Source: Streptomyces bathyalis (GTDB taxonomy: Bacteria; Actinomycetota; Actinomycetes; Streptomycetales; Streptomycetaceae). Taken from it: a stretch of DNA of 64,000 nucleotides. Each line of letters starts with the position of its first letter. Positions within the stretch are counted from its first letter, which is position 1. Under the pieces are notes generated by a model. It did not search any database. It saw nothing but the letters and a program-made list of their open reading frames with translations, and was not told where the DNA came from. Of this stretch, positions 9,318 through 17,315 are shown piece after piece. A program made the position numbers and the translations under genes. The stretch covers positions 3,162,001 to 3,226,000 of the forward strand of contig NZ_CP048882.1 of NCBI RefSeq assembly GCF_015910445.1. Reading direction: 5' to 3'.

Positions 9318-9403
9318 ACGCCCAGTGTTGCGGAGCCCGGACCGCCCAGCCAGGTACGGCCGGTGCCTGGATCGGCTCCGCGGACCGGCGCACGCTCGCT
9401 GCC

Positions 9404-10207
9404 ATGGACAACACACTCACCGGCAGCACCTCCGCCGCCCCTGCCGCCCTGGGGCTGCTGGCCGGCAAGGTCGCCTTCATCACGGGTGCCGGGCGCGGCA
9501 TCGGCGCCGCCGCGGCTCGGCTCTTCGCCCGAGAGGGCGCCCGCGTCCTGCTGGCCGCCCGTACGGAGGCCCAGCTGGAGGCCGTGACAGACGAGATCCG
9601 GGCAGCGGGCGGCATCGCGGACCACGTGGTGTGCGATCTGGCCGGCACAGCCGGAGTGCGCGCCGCCGTGGACCGCGCCGTCGACCTGTACGGCCGGCTC
9701 GACATCGCCTTCAACAACGGCGCGACGATCCAGCGGCCCGGCCCGATGGACCAGATGCCGGAGGACGACTTCGACCGCATCTACGCCGTGAACCTCAAGA
9801 GCGTCTGGCTGGCCATGGTCGCCGAGGTCGCCGCCATCCGGGCCACCGCCGGAACGGGGGCCATCGTCAACAACTCCTCCGTCGGCAGCCTGAGGGGCAA
9901 CCCCGAGCTGCCCGCCTACGCCGCCATGAAGCGGGCGGTCAACAGCCTTACCGAGTCGGCTGCCGTCACCTATGCGCCGGAAGGCATCCGCGTCAACGCG
10001 ATCGCCCCCGGCGGCACGCTGACCGACATGATCCGCACCTGGGAAGCGGATTCCCCGGGTCTCGTCGAGCGGCTCAAGGCTCATACGCCACTGGGCCGCA
10101 CGGCCGATCCCGAAGAGGTCGCCCAGGCCGCCGCGTGGCTCCTCAGTGACCGTTCCTCCTTCGTGACCGGCACGGTCCTCCGGGTCGACGGCGGCGCGCG
10201 GGCCTGA
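9404..10207 (+). CDS. Short-chain dehydrogenase/reductase (classical SDR)
   Basis: 267 residues. The NAD(P)-binding motif T27-G-A-G-R-G-I-G34, the NNG motif (NNGA in place of NNAG, about residues 104-107), catalytic Ser159, and the Y172-A-A-M-K176 active site are all present. The C-terminus ends in the usual VLRVDGGARA. The Arg after the glycine-rich loop strand (LLAARTE) suggests NADP(H) preference. The substrate is unknown. Start ATG 9404. Transcribed away from the MmyB-type regulator at 8466-9317, its probable controller, and followed by tandem terminator hairpins. Confidence 0.9.
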   Translation: MDNTLTGSTSAAPAALGLLAGKVAFITGAGRGIGAAAARLFAREGARVLLAARTEAQLEAVTDEIRAAGGIADHVVCDLAGTAGVRAAVDRAVDLYGRLDIAFNNGATIQRPGPMDQMPEDDFDRIYAVNLKSVWLAMVAEVAAIRATAGTGAIVNNSSVGSLRGNPELPAYAAMKRAVNSLTESAAVTYAPEGIRVNAIAPGGTLTDMIRTWEADSPGLVERLKAHTPLGRTADPEEVAQAAAWLLSDRSSFVTGTVLRVDGGARA

Positions 10208-10240
10208 TCCGGGAAGGGCGCTGCGCACGGGCGCCGTGGC

Positions 10241-10292
10241 CCCTCCCGTACGCGGGAGGGCGCCGCGGCCCCTCCCGTCTTCGGAAGGGGCC
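10241..10292. terminator. Tandem terminator hairpins between convergent genes
   Basis: First hairpin: CCCTCCCG-TACG-CGGGAGGG (10241-10260). Second: GGCCCCTCCC / GGAAGGGGCC (10267-10276 with 10283-10292). They separate the SDR gene from the convergent permease gene. The second hairpin is 25/26 identical to the terminator downstream of tRNA-Thr at 46686-46711. Confidence 0.75.
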
Positions 10293-10394
10293 TCTCACCT
10301 GGGAGCTGCCTTGCCGGCTCCGACGGCTTCCACGCACGGAGGCGGTCTCTACGCTGCGGTGCCGCCCTGGATGGCCTCAGGGCACCGTAGACGC

Positions 10395-11705
10395 TCAGGC
10401 CATCTTGATCGTTTCGGTGGGACGCTTGCGAAGGGCCATCTGTACGGGCAGCCCGATCGACACCAGCGTGAGCGCCAATGTCGCGCCGACGATGCCGACG
10501 ACCGCGGTGACGGGCAGGTACGGCACGCTGGTGTGCAGGGTGTTGCGCAGGATCGGGATGATCGTCAGTGTGGCGACGACACCGCCGAGGATCAGTGAGG
10601 TCAGCCCGAGCAGGACGGCCTCCCAGGCGGCCATCCGCCGGAGGTCGCCGGGAGTGGCGGAGACGACCCGGAGCAGCGCGAGTTCTCGGCGACGCTCGTG
10701 GCTGATCACCGCCAGAAGGTTGGAGGCCGCGATCGCGGCGAAGCCCGCGTAGAGACCAGTTCCGGCGTAGTCCAGCCACGCCCAGGACGGATCCTGGGCG
10801 ACACCCCTGACGTGTTCGGTCGTCGTATGTACTGCGATCTTCATCGTGGCGAAAGCAACACCCAGCACCACCGGGACCACGGCTGCGGAATACCTGCGGG
10901 TCTGGGAGCGGACATTGAGCATCGCGGCCTGGGCGGCCGGTCCGAACGGCCGCAGCAGCACCGAGGCCAGCGCCGCGGCGGGCCCGATGATGCGTGGACC
11001 GAGCAGACCGATACCCGCGCAGAAGAGAATCATTACGAGCATGGCGCTTTGTGTGGCCTGATCGGGCGTCTGCTCTGCGGTCATCCTCAAGGCCGCAATT
11101 CCACCAGCCACGGCGAGCACCCCGAATGCGGTACGCACCAGCCCGAGTTCGCAGCGCGGACTGGCGGACTCTGCCACCGCCCGGGCCGGGCGCAGCGCCG
11201 CCATCCGGACCGAGGCGATGATCCCCGCGACCGCCGAGGTCAGCACCGCGACCCCGAGCGCGGCCGGAAGGGCGGCCCAGGTGAAGGAGAAGGTCGAGCT
11301 GGGCGAGACCACACCGCTGTCGATCATTCCGCGAAAGCCCCACCATCCGAGGGCTCCGCCGAGACCGAAGCCGAGCACGGCGGCGGGCAGGGCGGCGGTC
11401 ACCGCCTGGAGGGCGACCGCCCGGCGGATCTGCCAGGGCCGCGCGCCCACCGCCCGCAGCATCGCGAACTCACGCTGCTGCTGGACCACCGCTGTGCTCA
11501 TGGTGGAGGCCACTACGAAGATCGCCAGGTAGATCGAGATCATCAGCATGACGATGGCTATTGCCTCGAGGTCATCGTTGGTCGCACTGTTCAGCAGCAT
11601 GACGGAGGTGCTCACCACGGTGGAGGCGAACAGCAACGCGACGAAGGTTCCCGCGAAGGCAGCGGGCCGGGACCTCAACGAGGCTCGAGCGATACCCGCG
11701 GTCAT
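10395..11705 (-). CDS. FtsX-like ABC transporter permease
   Basis: 436 residues of a MacB/FtsX-type permease. Two FtsX units are visible, each with several transmembrane helices. One covers about residues 15-165 (STMSTAVVQQQREFAMLRAVGARPWQIRR is the coupling-helix region) and the other about 300-430 (ISHERRRELALLRVVSATPGDLRRM). The large extracytoplasmic domain of MacB is essentially absent. ATG 11705 overlaps the ATPase stop (ATGA, 11702-11705), so translation is coupled. Together with the ATPase and the upstream two-component pair it forms a probable peptide/antibiotic sensing and export module. Confidence 0.88.
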   Translation of the reverse strand: MTAGIARASLRSRPAAFAGTFVALLFASTVVSTSVMLLNSATNDDLEAIAIVMLMISIYLAIFVVASTMSTAVVQQQREFAMLRAVGARPWQIRRAVALQAVTAALPAAVLGFGLGGALGWWGFRGMIDSGVVSPSSTFSFTWAALPAALGVAVLTSAVAGIIASVRMAALRPARAVAESASPRCELGLVRTAFGVLAVAGGIAALRMTAEQTPDQATQSAMLVMILFCAGIGLLGPRIIGPAAALASVLLRPFGPAAQAAMLNVRSQTRRYSAAVVPVVLGVAFATMKIAVHTTTEHVRGVAQDPSWAWLDYAGTGLYAGFAAIAASNLLAVISHERRRELALLRVVSATPGDLRRMAAWEAVLLGLTSLILGGVVATLTIIPILRNTLHTSVPYLPVTAVVGIVGATLALTLVSIGLPVQMALRKRPTETIKMA

Positions 11706-12502
11706 GCCCGGCTCCCCTGGTGCGTCTTCGACGGCGGAACCGGCACGGGCACCGTGCGTCTGCTCGCCTCGAATATCCGCTCGCGGATCCGCTGCGGGTC
11801 GGTGTCGGTGGTGTCGTGGGCGATCTCGCCGCTCGCGAGGATGACGACCCGGTCCGCCCACGCCGCGGCACCGGGCTCGTGCGTGACCATGACGACGGTC
11901 ACGGAACGCTCATCGACCAGAGAGCGCAGCAACGCCAGAACGTCGGCTGCGGCAGAGGGGTCCAGCGCTCCGGTCGGTTCGTCGGCGAACACCACCTCCG
12001 GGTTGTTGATCAGTGACCGGGCGATCGCCACCCGCTGCTGCTCGCCTCCGGACAGCCGGCCGGCCCGGGCTTTGACGTGCCGCTCCATACCGACGAGGGT
12101 CAGCACCTCCACAACCCGTTCCCGGTCGAGCTCAGCCCCGGCGAGCCGCAGCGGCATCAGGACGTTCTGCTCGACGGTCAGAGCGGTCAGGATGTTGTAC
12201 GCCTGGAACACGAAGCCGATGCGTTCCCGCCGTATCGTCGTGAGCCGCCGCTCCATCATGCGGCTCAGCTCGAGGTCGCCCAGCTTCACCGAGCCCGAGG
12301 ACGGCCGGTCGAGCCCGGCGGCGCACTGCAGGAGCGAGCTCTTGCCCGATCCGGAGGGCCCCATCACCGCGGTGAAGGATCCTTTCGCGATCGCCGCGTT
12401 CACGCCTCGAAGGGCATGCGTGGCGTTCTTGCCGCGTCCGAACCTCTTGTGCACTCCGGTCAAGGTGACTGCCGACGTGACTGCCGGCTCGATTCCGTCC
12501 AT
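11702..12502 (-). CDS. ABC transporter ATP-binding protein (MacB/LolD type)
   Basis: 266 residues. Walker A GPSGSGKS (about residue 46), Q-loop VFQAYN, signature LSGGEQQRVA, Walker B VVFADEP and the D-loop GALDP are intact, with the switch His in VTHEPG. It pairs with the FtsX-like permease encoded immediately downstream. ATG 12502 (MDGIEPAV) is preferred over the longer frame to 12556. The two-component system encoded upstream on the same strand suggests induction by cell-envelope stress or peptides. Confidence 0.9.
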   Translation of the reverse strand: MDGIEPAVTSAVTLTGVHKRFGRGKNATHALRGVNAAIAKGSFTAVMGPSGSGKSSLLQCAAGLDRPSSGSVKLGDLELSRMMERRLTTIRRERIGFVFQAYNILTALTVEQNVLMPLRLAGAELDRERVVEVLTLVGMERHVKARAGRLSGGEQQRVAIARSLINNPEVVFADEPTGALDPSAAADVLALLRSLVDERSVTVVMVTHEPGAAAWADRVVILASGEIAHDTTDTDPQRIRERIFEASRRTVPVPVPPSKTHQGSRA

Positions 12503-12610
12503 GTGCAGCAGCGTCGTGGTCGGAGCCCACCCGCCACCACGGGGGAAGCCACCCATCCGGCTTCCGGATAACCGGAAAGCAGTTGGCGAACACCCCGGTG
12601 GCCGCCTGCC

Positions 12611-12631
12611 CCTGACGCGGGCGACGTCAGG
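12611..12631. promoter_or_regulatory. Inverted repeat upstream of the ABC transporter
   Basis: CCTGACG (12611-12617) and CGTCAGG (12625-12631) form a perfect 7-bp inverted repeat with a 7-nt spacer. It lies in the 167-bp gap between the response regulator stop and the ATPase start. Either an operator for the response regulator or a weak terminator of the regulatory pair. Confidence 0.4.
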
Positions 12632-12669
12632 ACGGCATGGCCGTCACGAACACCCCCGACTCTGCGCGT

Positions 12670-13317
12670 TCAGACGCCGAGGTAGCGCAGGACGGCGAGG
12701 ACGCGGCGGTGGTCGTCCGCGGATGGCGGGAGGCCGAGTTTGGTGAAGATGCTGGAGACGTGCTTTTCGATCGAACTCTCGCCAAGGAAAAGGGACTTGG
12801 CGATCACGGAGTTGGTGCGGCCCTCGGCCATGAGTTCCAGGACCTTGCGCTCCCGCTCCGTGAGGCTGTCCAGCGTGTCCGACCCCCGGCGTTCGGCGGC
12901 CAGGAGCTGGGTGACGACCTCCGGATCGAGGACGGTCTCGCCGGAGGCGATCCGGGCGAGGGCGTCGATGAACTCGCCGAAGTCGGCGACCCGGTCCTTG
13001 AGCAGGTAGCCGACCCCGCCCGCGCCTTCGGCGAGCATCCGTGCGGCGTACCTCGTCTCGATGTACTGCGAGAAGACCAGGACCCCGAGCCCCGGATGGT
13101 CCCGGCGCAGTGCGATGGCGGCCTTGAGGCCCTCGTCGGTGAAGGTGGGCGGCATGCGGATGTCGGCCACGGCGATATCGGGCTGGTGCTCGTCCACGGC
13201 CTCGCGCAACGCGTCGCCGTCACCCACCGTCGCGACGACGTCGTGGCCGTACGCGTCGAGCAGCTGGGCGAGGCCGTCTCGCAGGATGACGGCGTCTTCG
13301 GCGATAACGATGCGCAT
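12670..13317 (-). CDS. NarL/LuxR-family response regulator
   Basis: 215 residues. The receiver domain has acidic residues E7-D8, phosphoacceptor Asp52 (ADIRMPP), a Ser/Thr position in LVFSQY, and Lys in LLKDR. The C-terminal LuxR-type HTH covers about residues 148-205 (LTERERKVLELMAEGRTNS, EKHVSSIFTKLGL). The start (ATG 13317) lies 10 bp after the histidine kinase stop, so the two are co-transcribed. Probable target: the ABC transporter encoded just downstream on the same strand. Confidence 0.92.
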   Translation of the reverse strand: MRIVIAEDAVILRDGLAQLLDAYGHDVVATVGDGDALREAVDEHQPDIAVADIRMPPTFTDEGLKAAIALRRDHPGLGVLVFSQYIETRYAARMLAEGAGGVGYLLKDRVADFGEFIDALARIASGETVLDPEVVTQLLAAERRGSDTLDSLTERERKVLELMAEGRTNSVIAKSLFLGESSIEKHVSSIFTKLGLPPSADDHRRVLAVLRYLGV

Positions 13318-13327
13318 CGTATGCGGC

Positions 13328-14584
13328 TCACACGTATAGAGGGAGTTCGACGGTCACCACCGTAGGTCCTCCGTGAGGGCTGTCGATCACCAGTCGCCCG
13401 TCGACCGTGCCCAGGCGCTCGGCCAGGCCGGCCAGGCCGCCGCCCTCCAAAATGCGGCCGCCCCCGGCGCCGTCGTCGCGGACCACGATCCGGAGAAGCC
13501 CGTCCTCCTCGGTCACCGTCACGGCGGCCTGCCGTGCCTGGCTGTGTTTCGCCACGTTGGCCAGCAGCTCGGCCGTACAGAAGTAGGCAATGCTCTCGAT
13601 CGCGGGCGAGGACCGCTCCGGGAGCGTCACCCGCAGGCGTACGGGCACGGAGCCGGACGCGGCGAGCGTGGCCAGCGCCGCGTCGAGGCCCTTGTCCAGG
13701 ATCGGGGGGTGGATGCCGCGCACGAGGCTGCGAAGCTCGACGAGCGCGTCCTTGGCGTTCTGATGGGCCCCGCTGATGAGCCCACTCAGCGCCGGATCGG
13801 CCGTGGGCAGTACGGCGAGTCTGTCCTTGGCCGCGCTCAAGTGCATGGCCAGCGTGACGAGACGGACCTGGGCGCCGTCGTGCAGGTCCTGCTCGATCCT
13901 GCGGAGCCGTTGGGCCGAATCCTCCACGGCGTGCGCCCGGGTCTCCTCCAGATGCTGGATGCGCCGCGCGGAAGCGGTCGGGCCGAGGAGATACCGCAGC
14001 AGGGCCGTGTCCACGAGGAGCAAGGCACGGAGCACCCACGGCGCTGCCAGCAGGAGCACCGCCCCCAGGGCGGATGCGAGGAACGCGCGAGGCCAGGTGT
14101 CGAAGTGGAAGTCGCCGTTCGGTGTCGGGATGGACAAGCTCGACGGCCATAGGGCTTGCCACCACAGCGGATAGCACAGATGCGCGATGCCGCTTCCCCA
14201 TGTCAGCAGCACAACCACGGCCTCGGCCACGCCGAGGGGGCCCTTCAGGAACAGGTACGCCAACGTCCGCCAGCCGACAGCGTCACTCAGCCCTGACCGG
14301 ATCCACCCGAGGACTCCTGGCGCCCGCCGTACGCGCTCGGGGGTCGTTACCGCGACGCCGAGCAGGCGGACCAGTCCCCGGTGAAGGCTTCCCAGCCCCC
14401 GGGCCCCTCTCAATACGATGACGAGCCACGGCAGGCCGATGAGGGTGAGGCTCAGGAGGACGCCTACAGAGGTCGCGATGTACGCGTACACGAAGCCCAG
14501 CACGGCGATCGGAAGCGCCACCAGCACATAGCCGAGCTCCCTCAGGGCCCGCTGGTTCAGCGGTGACCAGCGGGCGATGTGCAC
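13328..14584 (-). CDS. Sensor histidine kinase (HisKA_3 family)
   Basis: 418 residues. An N-terminal membrane sensor region (helices at about residues 18-60, 105-140 and 165-195) is followed by the HisKA_3 dimerisation domain with phospho-acceptor His235 in RIEQDLHDGAQ, and a HATPase domain (LLANVAKHSQA N-box; DDGAGGG and GGGLAGLAERL G-boxes). This is the partner of the response regulator encoded 10 bp downstream. The start is GTG 14584, because AAGGAGG (minus strand, 14594-14600) sits 9 nt upstream; the longer frame to 14620 has no such site. Confidence 0.9.
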   Translation of the reverse strand: MHIARWSPLNQRALRELGYVLVALPIAVLGFVYAYIATSVGVLLSLTLIGLPWLVIVLRGARGLGSLHRGLVRLLGVAVTTPERVRRAPGVLGWIRSGLSDAVGWRTLAYLFLKGPLGVAEAVVVLLTWGSGIAHLCYPLWWQALWPSSLSIPTPNGDFHFDTWPRAFLASALGAVLLLAAPWVLRALLLVDTALLRYLLGPTASARRIQHLEETRAHAVEDSAQRLRRIEQDLHDGAQVRLVTLAMHLSAAKDRLAVLPTADPALSGLISGAHQNAKDALVELRSLVRGIHPPILDKGLDAALATLAASGSVPVRLRVTLPERSSPAIESIAYFCTAELLANVAKHSQARQAAVTVTEEDGLLRIVVRDDGAGGGRILEGGGLAGLAERLGTVDGRLVIDSPHGGPTVVTVELPLYV

Positions 14585-14682
14585 GGCTGTCGGCCTCCTT
14601 CTTTCACCGGCACTGACCAAGTGTGCGGCACGCTCACGTGAACGGATTCAAGCGGAACCCGAACCGTCCCCGTGAACGGCGG

Positions 14683-16290
14683 TCAGTTCCCCTCGGCCTT
14701 CTTATGGGTGGAGGGCTTGTCCTTGGTGCAGGTGATGTCCTTGGCGGGCAGGTCGCCTCCGAGGAGGTAGCGGTCGACGGTGGTGTCGACGCAGGGGGCG
14801 CCGTGGTAGGCGAGGTACGTGACGTGGCCGCCGCTGCCCTTCTGTGTGACCATCCGGGAGCCGGTCAGCGCGCGGTGCATGGCCAACTGGCCGGAATAGG
14901 GCGTGGTCGAATCCTCGGTCGAGCCGACGACCAGGGCGGGCACGTTGTTGTGGACCTTGGTGGACGGCTCCGCCGGGCCGGCCGGCCAGAAGGTGCACGG
15001 GGTGACGTTGCGGTTGGGCGGTCCGTAGAACCCGTCGTCCGCGTAGTGGGCCTGGATGTCGCGGTAGTTGGTCTCCGGGTCACGGGAGACCGCCCGGTCC
15101 GCGCACAACGTGGCCGCGCTGGCGCTTGCCTCCGTGGCCACCTCGTTGGACAGGGTCTGGGCCAGGAACTGGTCCTGCTCCTTCGTTGGCTTGACCTCCT
15201 TCCCGCGGGCGGCGTCGAGGAACATCTTCAGGAGGGACGTCGCCCGCTTGTAGGACGTCGGGTCATCGGGGTCCGGGCCGATGCCGAGGCTCCGGAGGTT
15301 GTTGGCGTTGATGCGGTGACGGCCGATGCGCAGCGTGCGGTCCTTGTCGGCCACCTGCCGATAGTGGTCGAAGGTGGCCAGGACCCGGGCGGTGGTGGTG
15401 CCCAGGTGGTATCGGTCGTCGTAACGAGACGCCCAGGCCGCCCACTTACGCAACTCCTTGGCCTGGACCGGAGCGTTCTCCCTGTCGGAGGCCGGCCCCC
15501 AGGTGTGGGGGTCGGGGGAGCTGTCCAGCACGGTCCGCCCCAGGCGGCCGGGGAACATCTGGCTGTAGACGGCGCCCAGGTAGCCGCCGTAGGACCAGCC
15601 CAGATAGGAGAGCTTCTTCTCACCCAGCGCGGCCCGGACCACGTCCATGTCCCGGGCGATGTTGCGCGTGGAGAGGTGCGGCAGCACCTTCTGGTGCTTG
15701 GCGCAGCGCGCGGCCATGTCCTTGTTGAGCGCGACGCTGCGCTTGAAGCTGCGCCGGTCCGGGCCGACGAACGTGGAGGTGTTGGTGATCCGGTTGGTCC
15801 AGCCGCATTCCAGCACGGTGCCCCGGCTGGATGCCATGAACCGCGGGTCCAGGGACACCAGGTCGTAGCGGGAAGCGACCTTCGGCGAACCCTTGGGAAT
15901 GTACGGCGGGAAACCTCCGACCACCCAGTTGATCCCGCTCTTGGACTCGCCCGGACCACCGGTGTTGATCACCAGGGTGCCCAGCTTGTGGGCCTTGTCG
16001 GTGGCCGCGCGCCGGGCGATGGACACCTTGACCGTACGGCCTTGCGGTTTGCGGTAGTTCAGCGGCACGGTGATCTCCGCGCACTTCGCCTTCACCTTCT
16101 CCAGCTGCTTGCCGATCTCGTCCTTGCCACCGGACTTGCACCGGTGCCAGTCGATCTTCTGCTGCTCGAACTGGTCCAGCGCGTCATCCGCCTGGTCCCC
16201 CATCGCCAACTGCGCACCGGACGCACTTCCTGCGACCACCAATACGGCTGTCGCCGCCGCCCCGGCCAAGACCCGCTTTCGCCCTCGCAT
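14683..16290 (-). CDS. Secreted alpha/beta-hydrolase, S33 tripeptidyl aminopeptidase type
   Basis: 535 residues. An N-terminal signal peptide (MRGRKRVLAGAAATAVLVVA, cleavage near residue 26-30) is followed by an alpha/beta-hydrolase with the oxyanion GGPGES motif, nucleophile Ser223 in GWSYGG, an acid in the STEDSTTPY region, and a C-terminal His in GGHVTYL. The C-terminal TAP-like lid segment is present. The family removes tripeptides or prolyl peptides from extracellular substrates. ATG 16290 is chosen because the signal peptide begins there. A second S33 gene of similar size and the same orientation lies just beyond the integrated element, at 46938-48539. Confidence 0.9.
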   Translation of the reverse strand: MRGRKRVLAGAAATAVLVVAGSASGAQLAMGDQADDALDQFEQQKIDWHRCKSGGKDEIGKQLEKVKAKCAEITVPLNYRKPQGRTVKVSIARRAATDKAHKLGTLVINTGGPGESKSGINWVVGGFPPYIPKGSPKVASRYDLVSLDPRFMASSRGTVLECGWTNRITNTSTFVGPDRRSFKRSVALNKDMAARCAKHQKVLPHLSTRNIARDMDVVRAALGEKKLSYLGWSYGGYLGAVYSQMFPGRLGRTVLDSSPDPHTWGPASDRENAPVQAKELRKWAAWASRYDDRYHLGTTTARVLATFDHYRQVADKDRTLRIGRHRINANNLRSLGIGPDPDDPTSYKRATSLLKMFLDAARGKEVKPTKEQDQFLAQTLSNEVATEASASAATLCADRAVSRDPETNYRDIQAHYADDGFYGPPNRNVTPCTFWPAGPAEPSTKVHNNVPALVVGSTEDSTTPYSGQLAMHRALTGSRMVTQKGSGGHVTYLAYHGAPCVDTTVDRYLLGGDLPAKDITCTKDKPSTHKKAEGN

Positions 16291-16894
16291 CAATGCTCCC
16301 CCTACGGTCACGCCGGCCGGGCGATTCCCGGTTGGCACCTCGGAACCGTACGGATCACATCGGCGCCGCCACGACAGGGCTGTCCACCCGACTGGCTACG
16401 GCTACCCGGAATCGCCGGGTGGGGCCAGCCCCCGCATTGCCGAGACGGTGGTGGTTGGTTCGGGCCGATCTCACCCTTGCTCTGATGGTGGCTCAGGTGA
16501 GTGCCGGACACAGAAATTGAGTCCCTGCAGGACAGAAGACCGACCAAGATCCGACTGCTTGATGGAGGTTCGCCGGGTGCTCAGTCTGCTGCCGGGCCCG
16601 CCCTGTCCATCAGGTCGACGCGCACAGCCCGCATCACGCCGCGTGCAGCAGTTCGTTGGATCAGCGTCGCCGTGCAGGGCAAGCCCCGCTGGCGTTCGTC
16701 GGAGGCATAAGCAGCCACAGCTGCGGCGACCAGTGCGCACCCACATGTCCAGAACAGCGCCGTGTTTCCGGCTCCTCGTGTGCTTCGCCAGTCCCCTCAC
16801 GAGGCACCGCCAGCCCGGCGGTGCGTTCGCAGAGCACTGACGGTCGCCGAAACGACCAGGTCACGGCGGATACGGCTCATCGTGGATGCTGTTG
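16291..16894. other. Non-coding chromosomal flank left of the element
   Basis: About 600 bases between the S33 gene and the left att repeat. All open frames are short and without recognisable products. One minus-strand stretch (about 16580-16790) has a hydrophobic run resembling a membrane helix but no usable start. It should hold the promoter of the S33 gene; I could not define it. Confidence 0.5.
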
Positions 16895-16937
16895 GAGCCG
16901 CCTGGGGGAGTCGAACCCCCGACCTACGCATTACGAG
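16895..16937. repeat. Left attachment-site repeat (tRNA-Thr 3' half duplicate)
   Basis: 43 bp identical to 46722-46764, which is the 3' half of tRNA-Thr(CGT) from the anticodon loop through the T-arm and acceptor stem. Here the tRNA 5' half is absent and sequence diverges immediately at both ends. An orphan tRNA 3' fragment in direct orientation with an intact tRNA about 29.8 kb away is the classic mark of integrase-mediated insertion. Confidence 0.93.
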
Positions 16938-17042
16938 CGAGGCGACGGATCTCGCGTACGTCGCTGACCTCGTGGTTGTCGCCGGAGTGGGCCTCAGACG
17001 CTGGATCTGTGGACCTGATTCGCAGGGTGTGCGGACGCCGGG

Positions 17043-17059
17043 TTAGCAAATCATTAGCA
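17043..17059. promoter_or_regulatory. Candidate integrase arm-type sites, left end
   Basis: TTAGCA occurs twice (17043-17048, 17054-17059) as TTAGCA-AATCA-TTAGCA, about 105 bp inside the left att core. A closely similar pair lies about 50 bp inside the right core (46654-46671). Paired direct repeats near the cores are typical of tyrosine-integrase arm sites. Inferred from symmetry of placement. Confidence 0.45.
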
Positions 17060-17131
17060 GGGCCGGGCGGAGGGCAGCGGTCGAGCTGGTCGGCATCTTC
17101 ATCACTCAGCGTCACCGATAGTCTTGCCACG

Positions 17132-17235
17132 CTAGTGGTCGAACTCGTGGCCTTCGAGGGTGCGGTCGCGGATGTACTCGCGCTCCAGCCTAGACATGGC
17201 CGCGAGTACGGTGAACACGATCCCGGCTAGCGTAC
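17132..17235 (-). pseudogene. Serine recombinase (resolvase) fragment
   Basis: A minus-strand frame ending at a stop at 17132 encodes AGIVFTVLAAMSRLE then REYIRDRTLEG. This matches the end of the catalytic domain and start of the long E-helix of resolvase/invertase recombinases (usual pattern FTVLAAxAELEREYIRERT). The catalytic Ser region and the DNA-binding HTH are missing. It lies just inside the left att repeat and is a remnant of an earlier mobile element. Confidence 0.6.
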
Positions 17236-17315
17236 GGCGGGGTCGGCACGCTGAGCACCTTGGCGAGGAGCGTTCCATGAGGGTGTTTCAGGAGCAACCA
17301 TTCATAAAACAGGAC

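Noticed and set aside
16580..16790. Hydrophobic minus-strand stretch in the left flank
   Set aside because: About 70 codons with one membrane-like run but no start codon or ribosome binding site, and bounded by stops. Not reportable as a gene.
16762..17230. Open frames reading ...WGSRTPDLRIT... and ...LGESNPRPTHYE...
   Set aside because: These are translations of the tRNA-Thr fragment and its surroundings, a well-known spurious annotation next to tRNA genes. The same applies to the frame ending in GGVEPPTYALRVRRSG near 46.75 kb.
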